A stretch of DNA of 64,000 bases. It comes from an uncultured Clostridia bacterium (GTDB lineage: Bacteria; Bacillota; Clostridia; Peptostreptococcales; Anaerovoracaceae). Of this stretch, positions 33,395 through 42,441 are shown one piece after another. Position numbers and translations under genes: made by a program. The notes under the pieces were generated by a model that saw nothing but the letters and a program-made list of their open reading frames with translations, made no database searches and was not told the DNA's origin. The stretch lies in NCBI GenBank assembly GCA_938045615.1, contig CALIBC010000180.1:310001-374000 (forward strand), written 5' to 3'. Positions within the stretch are counted from its first letter, which is position 1. Every line of letters starts with the position of its first letter.

Positions 33395-34669
33395 ATGGAT
33401 ATGAGAGTACTGGTTGTCGGCGGCGGCGGAAGAGAGCACGCAATAATCAAAAAAATCGCAGAAAACCCAAAAGTGGCCGAGATCTTTGCGCTACCCGGAA
33501 ACGGAGGGATTTCAAAAGATGCCGTGTGCATTGATATAAGCGCAGAGGATCCGAGCGCCATAACCAATTTCGCAAAAGAAAATAAAATTGATTTCGCAGT
33601 AGTTGCTCCTGACGATCCGCTTGTCATGGGTTGTGTAGATATGCTTGAATCCGAAGGGATTTCATGTTTCGGACCGAACAAAGATGCGGCGCTTATAGAA
33701 GGGAGCAAAGCATTTTCAAAAGAGTTGATGAAAAAATATGGAATACCGACAGCGGAATACCGGATTTTCGATGACAAAAAGGCGGCGCTCGATTACATAG
33801 ACGGTTGCAAAATACCGGCTGTGATAAAGGCCGACGGACTTGCGAAAGGAAAGGGCGTAATAATAGCCGAAACCAGGAAAGACGCTCACAAAGCCGTGTG
33901 CGACATAATGGAGGACAGAATTTTCGGGGAGAGTGGAAGTCGTATTGTTATTGAGGAATTTCTGGAAGGTCCCGAGGTTTCCGTACTCAGCTTTACGGAC
34001 GGAAAAACTTTGATCCCCATGATTTCTTCGATGGATCACAAAAGGGCGCTCGACGGTGACAAGGGACTTAATACGGGGGGAATGGGAGCAGTAGCTCCAA
34101 ACCCTTACTATACCGATGAAATTGCGGCAGTATGCGAGAAAGAAATTTTTCTGCCGACCATGACCGCTATGAACAAAGAAGGGCGCACATTCAAAGGCTG
34201 CCTTTATTTTGGACTTATGATAACAAAAGACGGTCCCAAGGTCATAGAGTACAACTGCAGGTTCGGTGATCCTGAGACGCAGGTGGTGCTTCCGCTTCTT
34301 GAAAGCGATCTGCTTGACATCATGATGCATGTTTCCGCAGGCACATTATCGGAAGCAAATATTCAATTTTCAACAGATGCGGCATGTTGCATCGTTATGG
34401 CATCCAAAGGATACCCTCAAGAGTATCGGAAAGGACACAAATTGACCGTTCCGGAAAACTTACCATACGTATATATCGCAGGAGCAAACTATGTAGGGGA
34501 TGAACTGCTTTCGAGCGGGGGAAGAGTACTGGGCGTCACTGAAAGGGGCAGAACCATAAAAAAAGCGATAGACAAGGCGTACGCTTCAATAAGAAAAATA
34601 GAATTCAATAACGGTTTTTACAGAAAAGACATAGGGCAGAGAGCGCTGCGCGCATCGGAGGAAGTGTAA
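33395..34669 (+). CDS. purD: Phosphoribosylamine-glycine ligase
   Basis: PurD joins phosphoribosylamine and glycine to GAR using ATP. The 424-residue ATP-grasp enzyme opens MDMRVLVVGGGGREHAI and has PAVIKADGLAKGKGVI, SSMDHKRALDGDKGLNTGGM and VIEYNCRFGDPETQ. Either ATG 33395 or ATG 33401 could start; the ribosome site TGAGGAG suits the second slightly better. It is separated from the upstream gene by 84 bases and overlaps purL by one base (TAATG). Confidence 0.96.
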   Translation: MDMRVLVVGGGGREHAIIKKIAENPKVAEIFALPGNGGISKDAVCIDISAEDPSAITNFAKENKIDFAVVAPDDPLVMGCVDMLESEGISCFGPNKDAALIEGSKAFSKELMKKYGIPTAEYRIFDDKKAALDYIDGCKIPAVIKADGLAKGKGVIIAETRKDAHKAVCDIMEDRIFGESGSRIVIEEFLEGPEVSVLSFTDGKTLIPMISSMDHKRALDGDKGLNTGGMGAVAPNPYYTDEIAAVCEKEIFLPTMTAMNKEGRTFKGCLYFGLMITKDGPKVIEYNCRFGDPETQVVLPLLESDLLDIMMHVSAGTLSEANIQFSTDAACCIVMASKGYPQEYRKGHKLTVPENLPYVYIAGANYVGDELLSSGGRVLGVTERGRTIKKAIDKAYASIRKIEFNNGFYRKDIGQRALRASEEV

Positions 34670-37600
34670 TGGTTTACAGGATTTATGTGGAAAAAAAAGA
34701 GGCATTCGCCAGCGAAGCGTTTGCTCTAAAAAATGAAATCGTGAATTTGCTTCAAATAAAGAGTTTGGAATCTCTCAGGATCATCAACAGGTATGATGTG
34801 GAAAACATTTCCGAAGAACTCTTTGAATCTTCCGTTGCGACGATTTTTTCCGAACCGCAGGTTGATATCTCGTCGACGAGCTTGATTTTCGATCACAAAG
34901 ACACCGTATTTGCGGTTGAGTTTCTGCCGGGACAATTTGACCAGCGGGCAAATTCGGCTGCCGAATGCATTCAGCTGATCTCAAAAGGGGACAGACCGCA
35001 AGTCCGTTCCGCCAAAGTCTATGTTTTGAAAGGCGAAATAACGGAGAAGGATCTGAACACAATAAAGCAATACGTTATAAACCCCGTGGAAGCACGTGAA
35101 GCGAGCCTCGATGAGTTCAAGAGCCTGAAAACGGAGTATGAGATACCGCCCGAGGTGGATACCGTGGATGAATTTATCGACTTCAGTGAAGACAGACTTA
35201 AGGATTTGTTGTCCGAGATGGCGCTTGCCATGGATATTGACGATCTGAAGCTCTGTCAAAAATATTTTGCGGAGAAAAAGAGAAATCCAACTGTTACAGA
35301 GATCAGGGTTATAGACACGTATTGGTCGGATCATTGCAGACACACGACATTCAATACGATAATAGACAATGTAAGTTTTGAGGATTCGGAGATACAAAAA
35401 ACTTATATGGACTACCTAAATGTAAAGAATGAAGTGAGTAAGGAAAAACCTGTCACCTTGATGAGCATCGGCACGATAGCCGCAAAATATCTGAAATCAA
35501 AGGGTCTGCTCGACAAACTGGACGAATCGGAAGAAATCAATGCCTGTACCGTAAAGATGGATGTCAACATCTCGGGTAAAACAGAAAAATGGCTTCTTCT
35601 TTTCAAAAATGAAACACACAATCACCCGACGGAAATAGAACCTTTCGGAGGTGCCGCGACCTGCATAGGCGGTGCAATAAGAGATCCTTTGTCAGGCAGA
35701 AGTTATGTGTATGCCGCTATGCGTGTGACAGGCGCTGCCGATCCCTTAAAACCCATTTCAGAAACGCTTGAGGGCAAGCTGCCTCAGCGCAAACTTGTGA
35801 CCACAGCGGCGGCGGGATACAGCTCCTACGGCAATCAGATAGGGCTTGCTACAGGTCAGGTGGATGAGCTTTATCATCCCGGATACGTGGCAAAAAGAAT
35901 GGAAGTTGGTGCCGTGGTGGCGGCAGCTCCGTCAGAAAATGTACGCAGGGAAAGACCCGCGCCAGGTGATGTCGTAATACTCTTGGGCGGAAAAACAGGC
36001 AGAGACGGGTGCGGAGGCGCCACAGGCTCTTCCAAACAGCATACTACGGAATCTCTAGAATCCTGCGGTGCCGAAGTACAGAAAGGGAATGCTCCTGAAG
36101 AACGGAAACTGCAACGCCTGTTCAGAAATCCCACAGCTTCCCGTATGATAAAGCGCTGTAACGATTTTGGGGCAGGGGGAGTTTCTGTTGCGGTCGGAGA
36201 ACTTGCGGCAGGGCTTGATATAGATCTCAATGCCATACCAAAAAAATATGAAGGGCTTGACGGTACCGAGCTTGCTATCAGCGAATCCCAAGAAAGAATG
36301 GCGGTCGTTGTCGGATCCGAGGACATCGGAGAATTTTGCCGTCTGGCACACGATGAAAATCTCGAGGCCTCCGTTATTGCAAGGGTTACAGAAAGCCCTT
36401 ATCTGAAGGAAACATGGAACGGAAAGGTAATCGTAAACCTGTCGAGAGCTTTTCTGGACACAAACGGAGCAGAAAAACACACCGACGTCAAAATAAGCGC
36501 TCGCCGTGAGTTTATTCCAAAACGGACAGCTGATTTAAAATCTCTTAAAACTTCCTATAAAAGTCTTGTGGGAGATCTCAACGTGTGTTCAAAACGAGGA
36601 CTTGCCGAGGAATTTGATTCCACCATCGGTTCAGGTACCGTACTGATGCCGTTTGGCGGAAAATATCAGCGAACACCCAACCAGGCAATGGTAAACCTCA
36701 TTTCAACCGAAAAAGGACACACCGATACATGCTCCATAATGGCATGGGGGTTCAATCCGCATATTTCAGAAGCCTCACCGTATCACGGAGCCTATATTGC
36801 CGTGGTTGAATCTATATCAAAACTTGTGGCGACAGGGGCTTCGTTCAAGGAAATCTATCTGTCCTTTCAGGAATATTTTGAAAAGCTTGGTACTGATCCC
36901 GTTCGCTGGGGGAAAGCCATGTCGGCGGTTCTTGGCGCATTCCGGGCGCAGAAGGAACTGGGAGTCGCAGCGATAGGCGGCAAGGACTCAATGAGCGGCA
37001 CCTTTGAAAATCTAAATGTTCCCCCAACCTTGATCTCTTTTGCCGTGACCACCGATCCTGCAAAAAAAATCATTTCTCAAGAGTTCAAGGAAGCAGGGGA
37101 CAAAGTGATCCTGTTGCAACCAATTTACACCGCAAGTGGGCTTCCTGACGGAGACTCGCTTAAGGATATGTATGAGTTTTTCGGTAAACTTAATGACAGC
37201 AGCACGGTAAAAGCCGCATTCGCACCAGGATACGGCGGTATAGCGGAAGCTATGTTCAAAATGGGAATCGGAAACAAGATCGGTTTCAAACTTGACGATA
37301 AACTGTCGCTCAAAGATATCTTCAATTATGCGTATGGAAGTATAGTTGCAGAAGTGACCGATGACTTCTCCATAAGCTACGCAGTCGACGAACGTTTTAA
37401 CTTGATTGAACTTGGAAAAACTCTGACTGAATACGTCGCTATACTGAAAGATGAAAATGTCTCGCTTGAAGAAATAGAGGCGGAGTATGAGGAGAAACTT
37501 GAACCTGTGTACAAGTGTAATATAATTCCGGAATCAAAACCTATAAAGAATTTCAGTTATAGGGAAAAGACGAGCGAACTCTCTCATGCCCCTTACAACA

Positions 37601-38403
37601 TCGCAAAACCAAAAGTTTTGATCCCCGTGTTTCCGGGAACAAACTGTGAATACGACTCCGCCAAGGCTTTTGCTGAAGCGGGTGCGGATACCGATATTTT
37701 TGTGATAAACAATCTAACTTCCGATGAAGTAGCAGAATCGGTCGAGGTATTCGCAGACAAAATCAGGCAATCGCAAATAATCTTCATACCCGGAGGATTT
37801 TCAGGCGGCGATGAACCTGACGGTTCAGGTAAATTTATAACCTCGTTTTTCAGAAACCATGAGATAAAGAATGCCATAGGCGATCTTCTCGATAATCGTT
37901 CAGGACTTATGATCGGCATATGCAACGGTTTTCAGGCACTGATCAAGTTGGGGCTGCTTCCTTATGGGAAGATAACAGAAATCGATGAGAACGATGCGAC
38001 CCTGACATTCAATGAAATAAGGAGACATCAGTCCAAGATCGTTCGTATCAGACTGGCCTCCAACAAGTCTCCGTGGACAAGAAGTATAAATACGGGCGAG
38101 ATATTCTCAGTTCCCGTTTCACATGGAGAGGGAAGATTCATAGCACCTGAAGCACTTATCAAAGGACTTGCGGAACATGGGCAGATTTTGAGCCAATACG
38201 TTGATCTCGAAGGCAACGCCACGCATGATATCCAATACAATCCAAACGGCTCTTATTACGCCATAGAGGGCATAACTTCTCCAGATGGCAGAGTCCTCGG
38301 TAAGATGGGACATGTCGAACGCATAGGAAAAGACTTGTACAGGAATGTACCCGGTACATATGACATGCAGTTGTTCAAATCCGCCGTTGAGTACTTTAAA
38401 TAG
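34669..38403 (+). CDS. purL: Phosphoribosylformylglycinamidine synthase, single-chain form
   Basis: This 1244-residue enzyme converts FGAR to FGAM using glutamine and ATP. It is the long single-chain type combining an N-terminal PurS-like region, two AIR-synthase-like halves (TYWSDHCRHTTF near residue 222; ETHNHPTEIEPFGGAAT; a second half beginning near 650) and a C-terminal glutamine amidotransferase (IPVFPGTNCEYDSA, IGICNGFQAL with the catalytic Cys, and SHGEGRF with the His). Most low-GC Firmicutes use split PurS/PurL/PurQ, but several Clostridia have this fused form. It is the last gene of the cluster. Confidence 0.96.
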   Translation: MVYRIYVEKKEAFASEAFALKNEIVNLLQIKSLESLRIINRYDVENISEELFESSVATIFSEPQVDISSTSLIFDHKDTVFAVEFLPGQFDQRANSAAECIQLISKGDRPQVRSAKVYVLKGEITEKDLNTIKQYVINPVEAREASLDEFKSLKTEYEIPPEVDTVDEFIDFSEDRLKDLLSEMALAMDIDDLKLCQKYFAEKKRNPTVTEIRVIDTYWSDHCRHTTFNTIIDNVSFEDSEIQKTYMDYLNVKNEVSKEKPVTLMSIGTIAAKYLKSKGLLDKLDESEEINACTVKMDVNISGKTEKWLLLFKNETHNHPTEIEPFGGAATCIGGAIRDPLSGRSYVYAAMRVTGAADPLKPISETLEGKLPQRKLVTTAAAGYSSYGNQIGLATGQVDELYHPGYVAKRMEVGAVVAAAPSENVRRERPAPGDVVILLGGKTGRDGCGGATGSSKQHTTESLESCGAEVQKGNAPEERKLQRLFRNPTASRMIKRCNDFGAGGVSVAVGELAAGLDIDLNAIPKKYEGLDGTELAISESQERMAVVVGSEDIGEFCRLAHDENLEASVIARVTESPYLKETWNGKVIVNLSRAFLDTNGAEKHTDVKISARREFIPKRTADLKSLKTSYKSLVGDLNVCSKRGLAEEFDSTIGSGTVLMPFGGKYQRTPNQAMVNLISTEKGHTDTCSIMAWGFNPHISEASPYHGAYIAVVESISKLVATGASFKEIYLSFQEYFEKLGTDPVRWGKAMSAVLGAFRAQKELGVAAIGGKDSMSGTFENLNVPPTLISFAVTTDPAKKIISQEFKEAGDKVILLQPIYTASGLPDGDSLKDMYEFFGKLNDSSTVKAAFAPGYGGIAEAMFKMGIGNKIGFKLDDKLSLKDIFNYAYGSIVAEVTDDFSISYAVDERFNLIELGKTLTEYVAILKDENVSLEEIEAEYEEKLEPVYKCNIIPESKPIKNFSYREKTSELSHAPYNIAKPKVLIPVFPGTNCEYDSAKAFAEAGADTDIFVINNLTSDEVAESVEVFADKIRQSQIIFIPGGFSGGDEPDGSGKFITSFFRNHEIKNAIGDLLDNRSGLMIGICNGFQALIKLGLLPYGKITEIDENDATLTFNEIRRHQSKIVRIRLASNKSPWTRSINTGEIFSVPVSHGEGRFIAPEALIKGLAEHGQILSQYVDLEGNATHDIQYNPNGSYYAIEGITSPDGRVLGKMGHVERIGKDLYRNVPGTYDMQLFKSAVEYFK

Positions 38404-38496
38404 AGATTGCTTTAATCAGAGCTGATCCATTATACGAAACTGAATCATTCAACCAATCCCTAAATCAATACAACGCAGACAGGGATCATACGCCCC

Positions 38497-38534
38497 TTAA
38501 CTATTCCTAAAATCATAATTTTGGGAATAGTTAA
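38497..38534. terminator. 17-bp inverted repeat between convergent purL and LysM gene
   Basis: Positions 38497-38513 pair with 38518-38534 around a 4-base loop (one G-U pair in 17). There is no T-run on either strand. It lies between convergent genes, so it is probably a bidirectional terminator. Confidence 0.5.
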
Positions 38535-38606
38535 ACTGAATTGATCTCCGGCAAAAGCCGTGATTACCGCAATCTTTTATTTCCCGCTTGTCTTATGCTT
38601 TTACGG

Positions 38607-38909
38607 TCAATCGGCATATACGGGAATCAATAGTTTCTGACCGACCTGTATATCGTAAGACTCCAAGTCATTCTTTTCTTTTATGTCTTCGATGAACTGC
38701 CTGACATCCATATCGACGGGATTGTTTTTCCCGGCTATAGACCATAGCGTATCTCCGGCATGCACCTTGACCGCCTTGAAGCTGTTCAGTGAAACACCCG
38801 TTATGGTATTCATTCCGGCCACTGCGGAAAAAGCATTGAAAATAAACAAAATGAATATAACGGCAAATACAGTAAATCTTAGATTGGATTTGATCTTAAA
38901 TTTTTTCAC
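38607..38909 (-). CDS. SOS-controlled membrane protein with LysM domain (YneA-like)
   Basis: The 100-residue protein has a single membrane segment (residues ~11-31) and a C-terminal LysM domain (VHAGDTLWSIAGKNN through VGQKLLIPV, about 49-97). This architecture and the LexA-controlled promoter match B. subtilis YneA and related SOS-induced division inhibitors, which act at the membrane or wall to delay septation after DNA damage. The start is GTG, with GGGAGGT 8 bases upstream. It is monocistronic. Division inhibition is inferred from architecture and regulation; sequence identity to YneA is weak, and the lexA gene is not in the window. Confidence 0.8.
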   Translation of the reverse strand: MKKFKIKSNLRFTVFAVIFILFIFNAFSAVAGMNTITGVSLNSFKAVKVHAGDTLWSIAGKNNPVDMDVRQFIEDIKEKNDLESYDIQVGQKLLIPVYAD

Positions 38910-38935
38910 TTCTATTACCTCCCTACCTCTGTGCA

Positions 38936-38985
38936 GAACATTTGTTCGATACGGGTATAATATCAGAACAAATGTTCGTGGTCAA
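38936..38985 (-). promoter_or_regulatory. Promoter with two LexA boxes (LysM gene)
   Basis: On the minus strand TTGACC (38985-38980) and TATTAT (38962-38957) are separated by 17 bases. One GAAC-N4-GTTC box fills the spacer (38966-38977) and a second lies at the start point (38936-38947). Two perfect operators imply tight SOS repression. Confidence 0.85.
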
Positions 38986-39015
38986 GGGTTTTACGGAGGT
39001 TTTTTTTACTTTTTT

Positions 39016-40122
39016 TCAATCAGTACTTTTCAACTTGCCGTCACGTCTTGCCGTTTCCACAAGATCCAACAATCGCCTGTTGCATTCTCCTATTTTCACT
39101 CCCGCATATATCACCTTTTCGCAACCTTGCATAACTTCAACTGCCTCACGGAAGGTTTTATCGCTTATAGCCGAAAATGATTGTTCCGTAACGATTTTGC
39201 ACGCCAAAAATCGGGCAAGATCGTAGTCTATATCATTCTTATATAAAACCCCGGCGGCAAACGGGATGTTCTTTTTTTGAAGTTCCCTGTAGGTTTGTAC
39301 TCCTGTTCCGCCCGATGAAATAACAAAGTAACGTGGTTCAGTGCCGTCGGGCGGCGGCAGTTCGATGTTCCCGAATACCGGGTTATAAAAACCGTTGTCG
39401 ATGTTATACAGCGATCTTATCAATTCATCACGGAAAATTTCCTCGGGTGTGCCGTATTCAACGATGTGATCATAGCTTACGCATACTATTTTATCGGAAA
39501 TTTTCTGTGCCAAATCTATCTCATGAAGAGTCATTACAATCGAGATATTCTGTGTCGTAGCCATGCTTCTGAGTATCCCCAGAAGTTCCAGTTTATATCT
39601 TATATCAAGAAACGACGTCGGTTCATCCAGAACTATTATTTCTGGTTCCTGACATATTGCGCGAGCCAGCAGTATCCTCTGCTTCTGACCGTCGCTGATT
39701 GTGTTGAAATCTCTGGCACCAAGATCCTGCGCATGCACAGTGGAAAGAGCGTACTCTACTTTTTTTTCATCCTCAAAGGACAAGATCCCGAACCTGCCTG
39801 TATAGGGATATCTCCCCGTTGCCACGATCTCGTGGCATGTCATCAGTTCGGGTTTGATCCTGTCAGTCAAGACGAGCGACATCTTTTTTGATAAATCTTT
39901 ATATGACAGTTCTTTCAGGTCAATGCCGTCGCACAGGACTTTTCCTCCCAATATGGCAAGGTGCTTGCTTATACTTTTTAAAATAGTGGATTTTCCGGCG
40001 CCGTTGGGACCTATTACGGTTACTATCTCTCCCCTTTTGATATCAAGGCATATATCCTTTATGAGTACATTTTCACCGTATCCGACCGACAATTGATCCA
40101 ATTGAAGATAGTTGTTATCCAT
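39016..40122 (-). CDS. FecE-type ABC transporter ATPase with C-terminal extension
   Basis: The 368-residue protein is the ATPase of an iron-complex/heme/B12-type importer. Residues 1-255 are a standard domain: Walker A GPNGAGKST, signature ISDGQKQRILLA (an SDGQ variant of LSGGQ), Walker B IIVLDEPTSFLD, switch His in VMTLHEIDLA. Residues ~265-368 form an extra domain (PRYFVISSGGTGVQTYRELQ and following) seen in some clostridial FecE-type ATPases; its function is unknown to me. The gene overlaps the permease gene by 8 bases and ends the operon. Confidence 0.92.
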   Translation of the reverse strand: MDNNYLQLDQLSVGYGENVLIKDICLDIKRGEIVTVIGPNGAGKSTILKSISKHLAILGGKVLCDGIDLKELSYKDLSKKMSLVLTDRIKPELMTCHEIVATGRYPYTGRFGILSFEDEKKVEYALSTVHAQDLGARDFNTISDGQKQRILLARAICQEPEIIVLDEPTSFLDIRYKLELLGILRSMATTQNISIVMTLHEIDLAQKISDKIVCVSYDHIVEYGTPEEIFRDELIRSLYNIDNGFYNPVFGNIELPPPDGTEPRYFVISSGGTGVQTYRELQKKNIPFAAGVLYKNDIDYDLARFLACKIVTEQSFSAISDKTFREAVEVMQGCEKVIYAGVKIGECNRRLLDLVETARRDGKLKSTD

Positions 40123-41203
40123 TCTCCCCTCTTTTTCTGTTTATCATCATATAAATCACTATCGGTGCGCCCAAAACCGATGTTACCGTACTTATATTGA
40201 GTTCAAGCGGCGCCAGAGCAAGTCTTGCGATCAGATCGCAGAACATGCAGAACACCGCACCTCCGAGGAAAGTCGCAGGGATGACGACTATGGGCGAGGA
40301 TGTTCCCAATAAAGCTTTCACAAGAAAAGGAACTGCTATGCCCACAAATGAAATGGGTCCGGCAAATGCCGTCACGGTGGCGGAAAATAAACTTGAAATA
40401 ACTATAAGCGTGATACGGAATATCTTTATATTCACCCCCATGCTCCTGGCGTAGGCCTCACCGAGCCGGTATGCGCCTATAGGTTTTGACAGAACCATGC
40501 TTATAAATAAAGTTGCGAAAATAACAATACTCCCGACTTCCACATTGCTCCAGCTCATCCCCGAGAAGCTTCCCTTGGCCCAGCCGTGGAGATTTGCGAT
40601 GTCCGAATCACTTGCAAATGTGATTATAAAATCAGTCACGGCAGAACATATATATCCTATCATTATTCCCGCAACGAGAAGAGATGCCATGTTACGTATT
40701 TTCCGCGCCACCAACAATATAAATGCAACCGAAAGCATTGAGCCTACAAATGCCGCTGAAATCATGGTGTATGAGTTGATGTACTCAATGTAACGAAAGC
40801 TGAATATCATAACAAAAGCCACGACCATTCTGGCTCCGGAAGAGATTCCAAGTACAAAGGGACCTGCTATCGGATTTCTGAAAAAGGTCTGCAACAGAAA
40901 ACCCGACAGCGAAAGCCCACCGCCCAATATGGCCGACATTATTATCCGCGGTAGTCTTATTCGCCATATAATATTTATGTCTTTTGTACTCCCGCTCCCG
41001 GAAAAAATCACTTTCACGATCTTGCTCATGGAAATGTCGACATTGCCGGACTTTATATTGATCAAAGTCATCATAAACAATGCGATCAGCAAAAATGCAA
41101 AAACAAGCGCATATCTTACTCGTTTTTGTTGATTCTCGGTATGAAAATTATTTTTGTTTGTTGCATTCATGGTATAAATTGCGTTTACGCTCTGCCGGGT
41201 CAT
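40115..41203 (-). CDS. FecCD-family ABC permease
   Basis: The 362-residue protein has about ten membrane segments and the FecCD landmarks IWRIRLPRIIMSAILGGGLS, GPFVLGISSGARMVV, AFAGPISFVGIAVPF and the cytoplasmic coupling region. A homodimer would form the channel for an iron complex or tetrapyrrole delivered by the lipoprotein encoded upstream. It overlaps the binding-protein gene by 4 bases (ATGA) and the ATPase gene by 8 bases, so the three are translationally coupled. Confidence 0.93.
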   Translation of the reverse strand: MTRQSVNAIYTMNATNKNNFHTENQQKRVRYALVFAFLLIALFMMTLINIKSGNVDISMSKIVKVIFSGSGSTKDINIIWRIRLPRIIMSAILGGGLSLSGFLLQTFFRNPIAGPFVLGISSGARMVVAFVMIFSFRYIEYINSYTMISAAFVGSMLSVAFILLVARKIRNMASLLVAGIMIGYICSAVTDFIITFASDSDIANLHGWAKGSFSGMSWSNVEVGSIVIFATLFISMVLSKPIGAYRLGEAYARSMGVNIKIFRITLIVISSLFSATVTAFAGPISFVGIAVPFLVKALLGTSSPIVVIPATFLGGAVFCMFCDLIARLALAPLELNISTVTSVLGAPIVIYMMINRKRGENG

Positions 41204-42399
41204 TTTAATTTTTTGATAAACTTTAAGTCTCCGGGGTTCTTTTTCGTCAGCAACTTGTTGAAATCGCTTATCATATCACCGACTATATCCGTGCGCTGAT
41301 ACATTGAGGCTCCTGTAGTCCAACAATTGCCGTGTCTCACAGCCTTGAAATTCTTCATTGCGGGATCTTTTGCGACCAAGTCTTTCAGGCTTTTGACCGA
41401 ACTGTCGATACTTGCGTTGTAGACGATATAGTCGGCACCTGCGGCTGTATCATAAAATTTTTCTATGGTCATAGGTATTGACGGCTTGCCATCCTTATCG
41501 TCAAGATCTTTAAATATGTACTTTCCTCCGGCAATCTCGATCATTGATGGGATATAGTCAGTGCTTCTTCTTACTATGGCTTTGCCGTCTGTGGAAATGT
41601 AGAAAAAGGCTATTGTTTTCCCCGTGTTTTTCTGTTTCTTGATTTTGCTTATCTTGTTTTCCTGATCTTTGAAGAACCGATCCGCTTGCTCCTCTCTGCC
41701 TATCAATGCGCCGTAAAGTTTGATCCATTCGGTGCGTCCGAGCGGATGCGATTCATAACTTGAACGGTCTACCATAACAGGAATAGGTATACCTTCTATC
41801 ATTTCCTTTACTTCAGGTGAATGATATATCATTGTGGATTCGATGGCAAGTTTGCACTTTTTATTCACGAGCATCTCATAATCAGGCTCGCTGTATTTCC
41901 CTGAAAACTGTATTTTTCCGGCTCTCATGGCTTTCTTTACGGAATTGAAAGTCCAACCTCCCTCTTTTAATGATGACATGGTGATTTTGTCCAGAGCATT
42001 CATCGATGCAAAAAGAGACATGGATGCAGTTGCAGCCAGATAGATATTGTTTACAGGTTCTTTAAGTATCTTGATTTTCTTGGGGAGTGATTTGGGAACC
42101 TTTCCCCCTTTTGGCACCAGCAAATAACCTGCATCTTTTTTTATGACTATAAGCTTGTATCCGTTCTTATAGTAATGAACATTAAATTCTTTTGCATATT
42201 TAGGATTCAAGCTCTTATCGTATTTCATTCCGCTGATTTTGGGGGCTTTTATCCCGTCGTTTGCAGCATCACTGCGGGTTTGGCGATTGCCGCAACCGAC
42301 AAGAACAGCGCAGAGCAACGGAATCAAAACAAAAACTATCGTAAAAAGAAAGGTCATGCGCTTTTTGCGAGTATCGTTTTTTCTGTTTATAAGTTTCAT
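41200..42399 (-). CDS. FecB-type substrate-binding lipoprotein
   Basis: The 399-residue protein has a basic N-terminus, hydrophobic stretch and lipobox LVGC (Cys 36), so it is a membrane-anchored binding protein. The rest is a class III periplasmic-binding fold: an N-lobe with NNIYLAATASMSLFASMNAL and SGKYSEPDYEMLVNKKCKL, GIPIPVMVDRSSYESHPLGR at the hinge, then a C-lobe with KTIAFFYISTDGKAIVRRST. It feeds the downstream permease. Its N-lobe (residues ~51-234) is paralogous to the last 250 residues of the upstream 865-residue protein. The ligand is unknown; heme or an iron complex is inferred from neighbours. Confidence 0.9.
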   Translation of the reverse strand: MKLINRKNDTRKKRMTFLFTIVFVLIPLLCAVLVGCGNRQTRSDAANDGIKAPKISGMKYDKSLNPKYAKEFNVHYYKNGYKLIVIKKDAGYLLVPKGGKVPKSLPKKIKILKEPVNNIYLAATASMSLFASMNALDKITMSSLKEGGWTFNSVKKAMRAGKIQFSGKYSEPDYEMLVNKKCKLAIESTMIYHSPEVKEMIEGIPIPVMVDRSSYESHPLGRTEWIKLYGALIGREEQADRFFKDQENKISKIKKQKNTGKTIAFFYISTDGKAIVRRSTDYIPSMIEIAGGKYIFKDLDDKDGKPSIPMTIEKFYDTAAGADYIVYNASIDSSVKSLKDLVAKDPAMKNFKAVRHGNCWTTGASMYQRTDIVGDMISDFNKLLTKKNPGDLKFIKKLK

Positions 42400-42441
42400 A
42401 TGCGATTTATCCCTTTCAAATCAACGCCGGTGTCATTTGGA

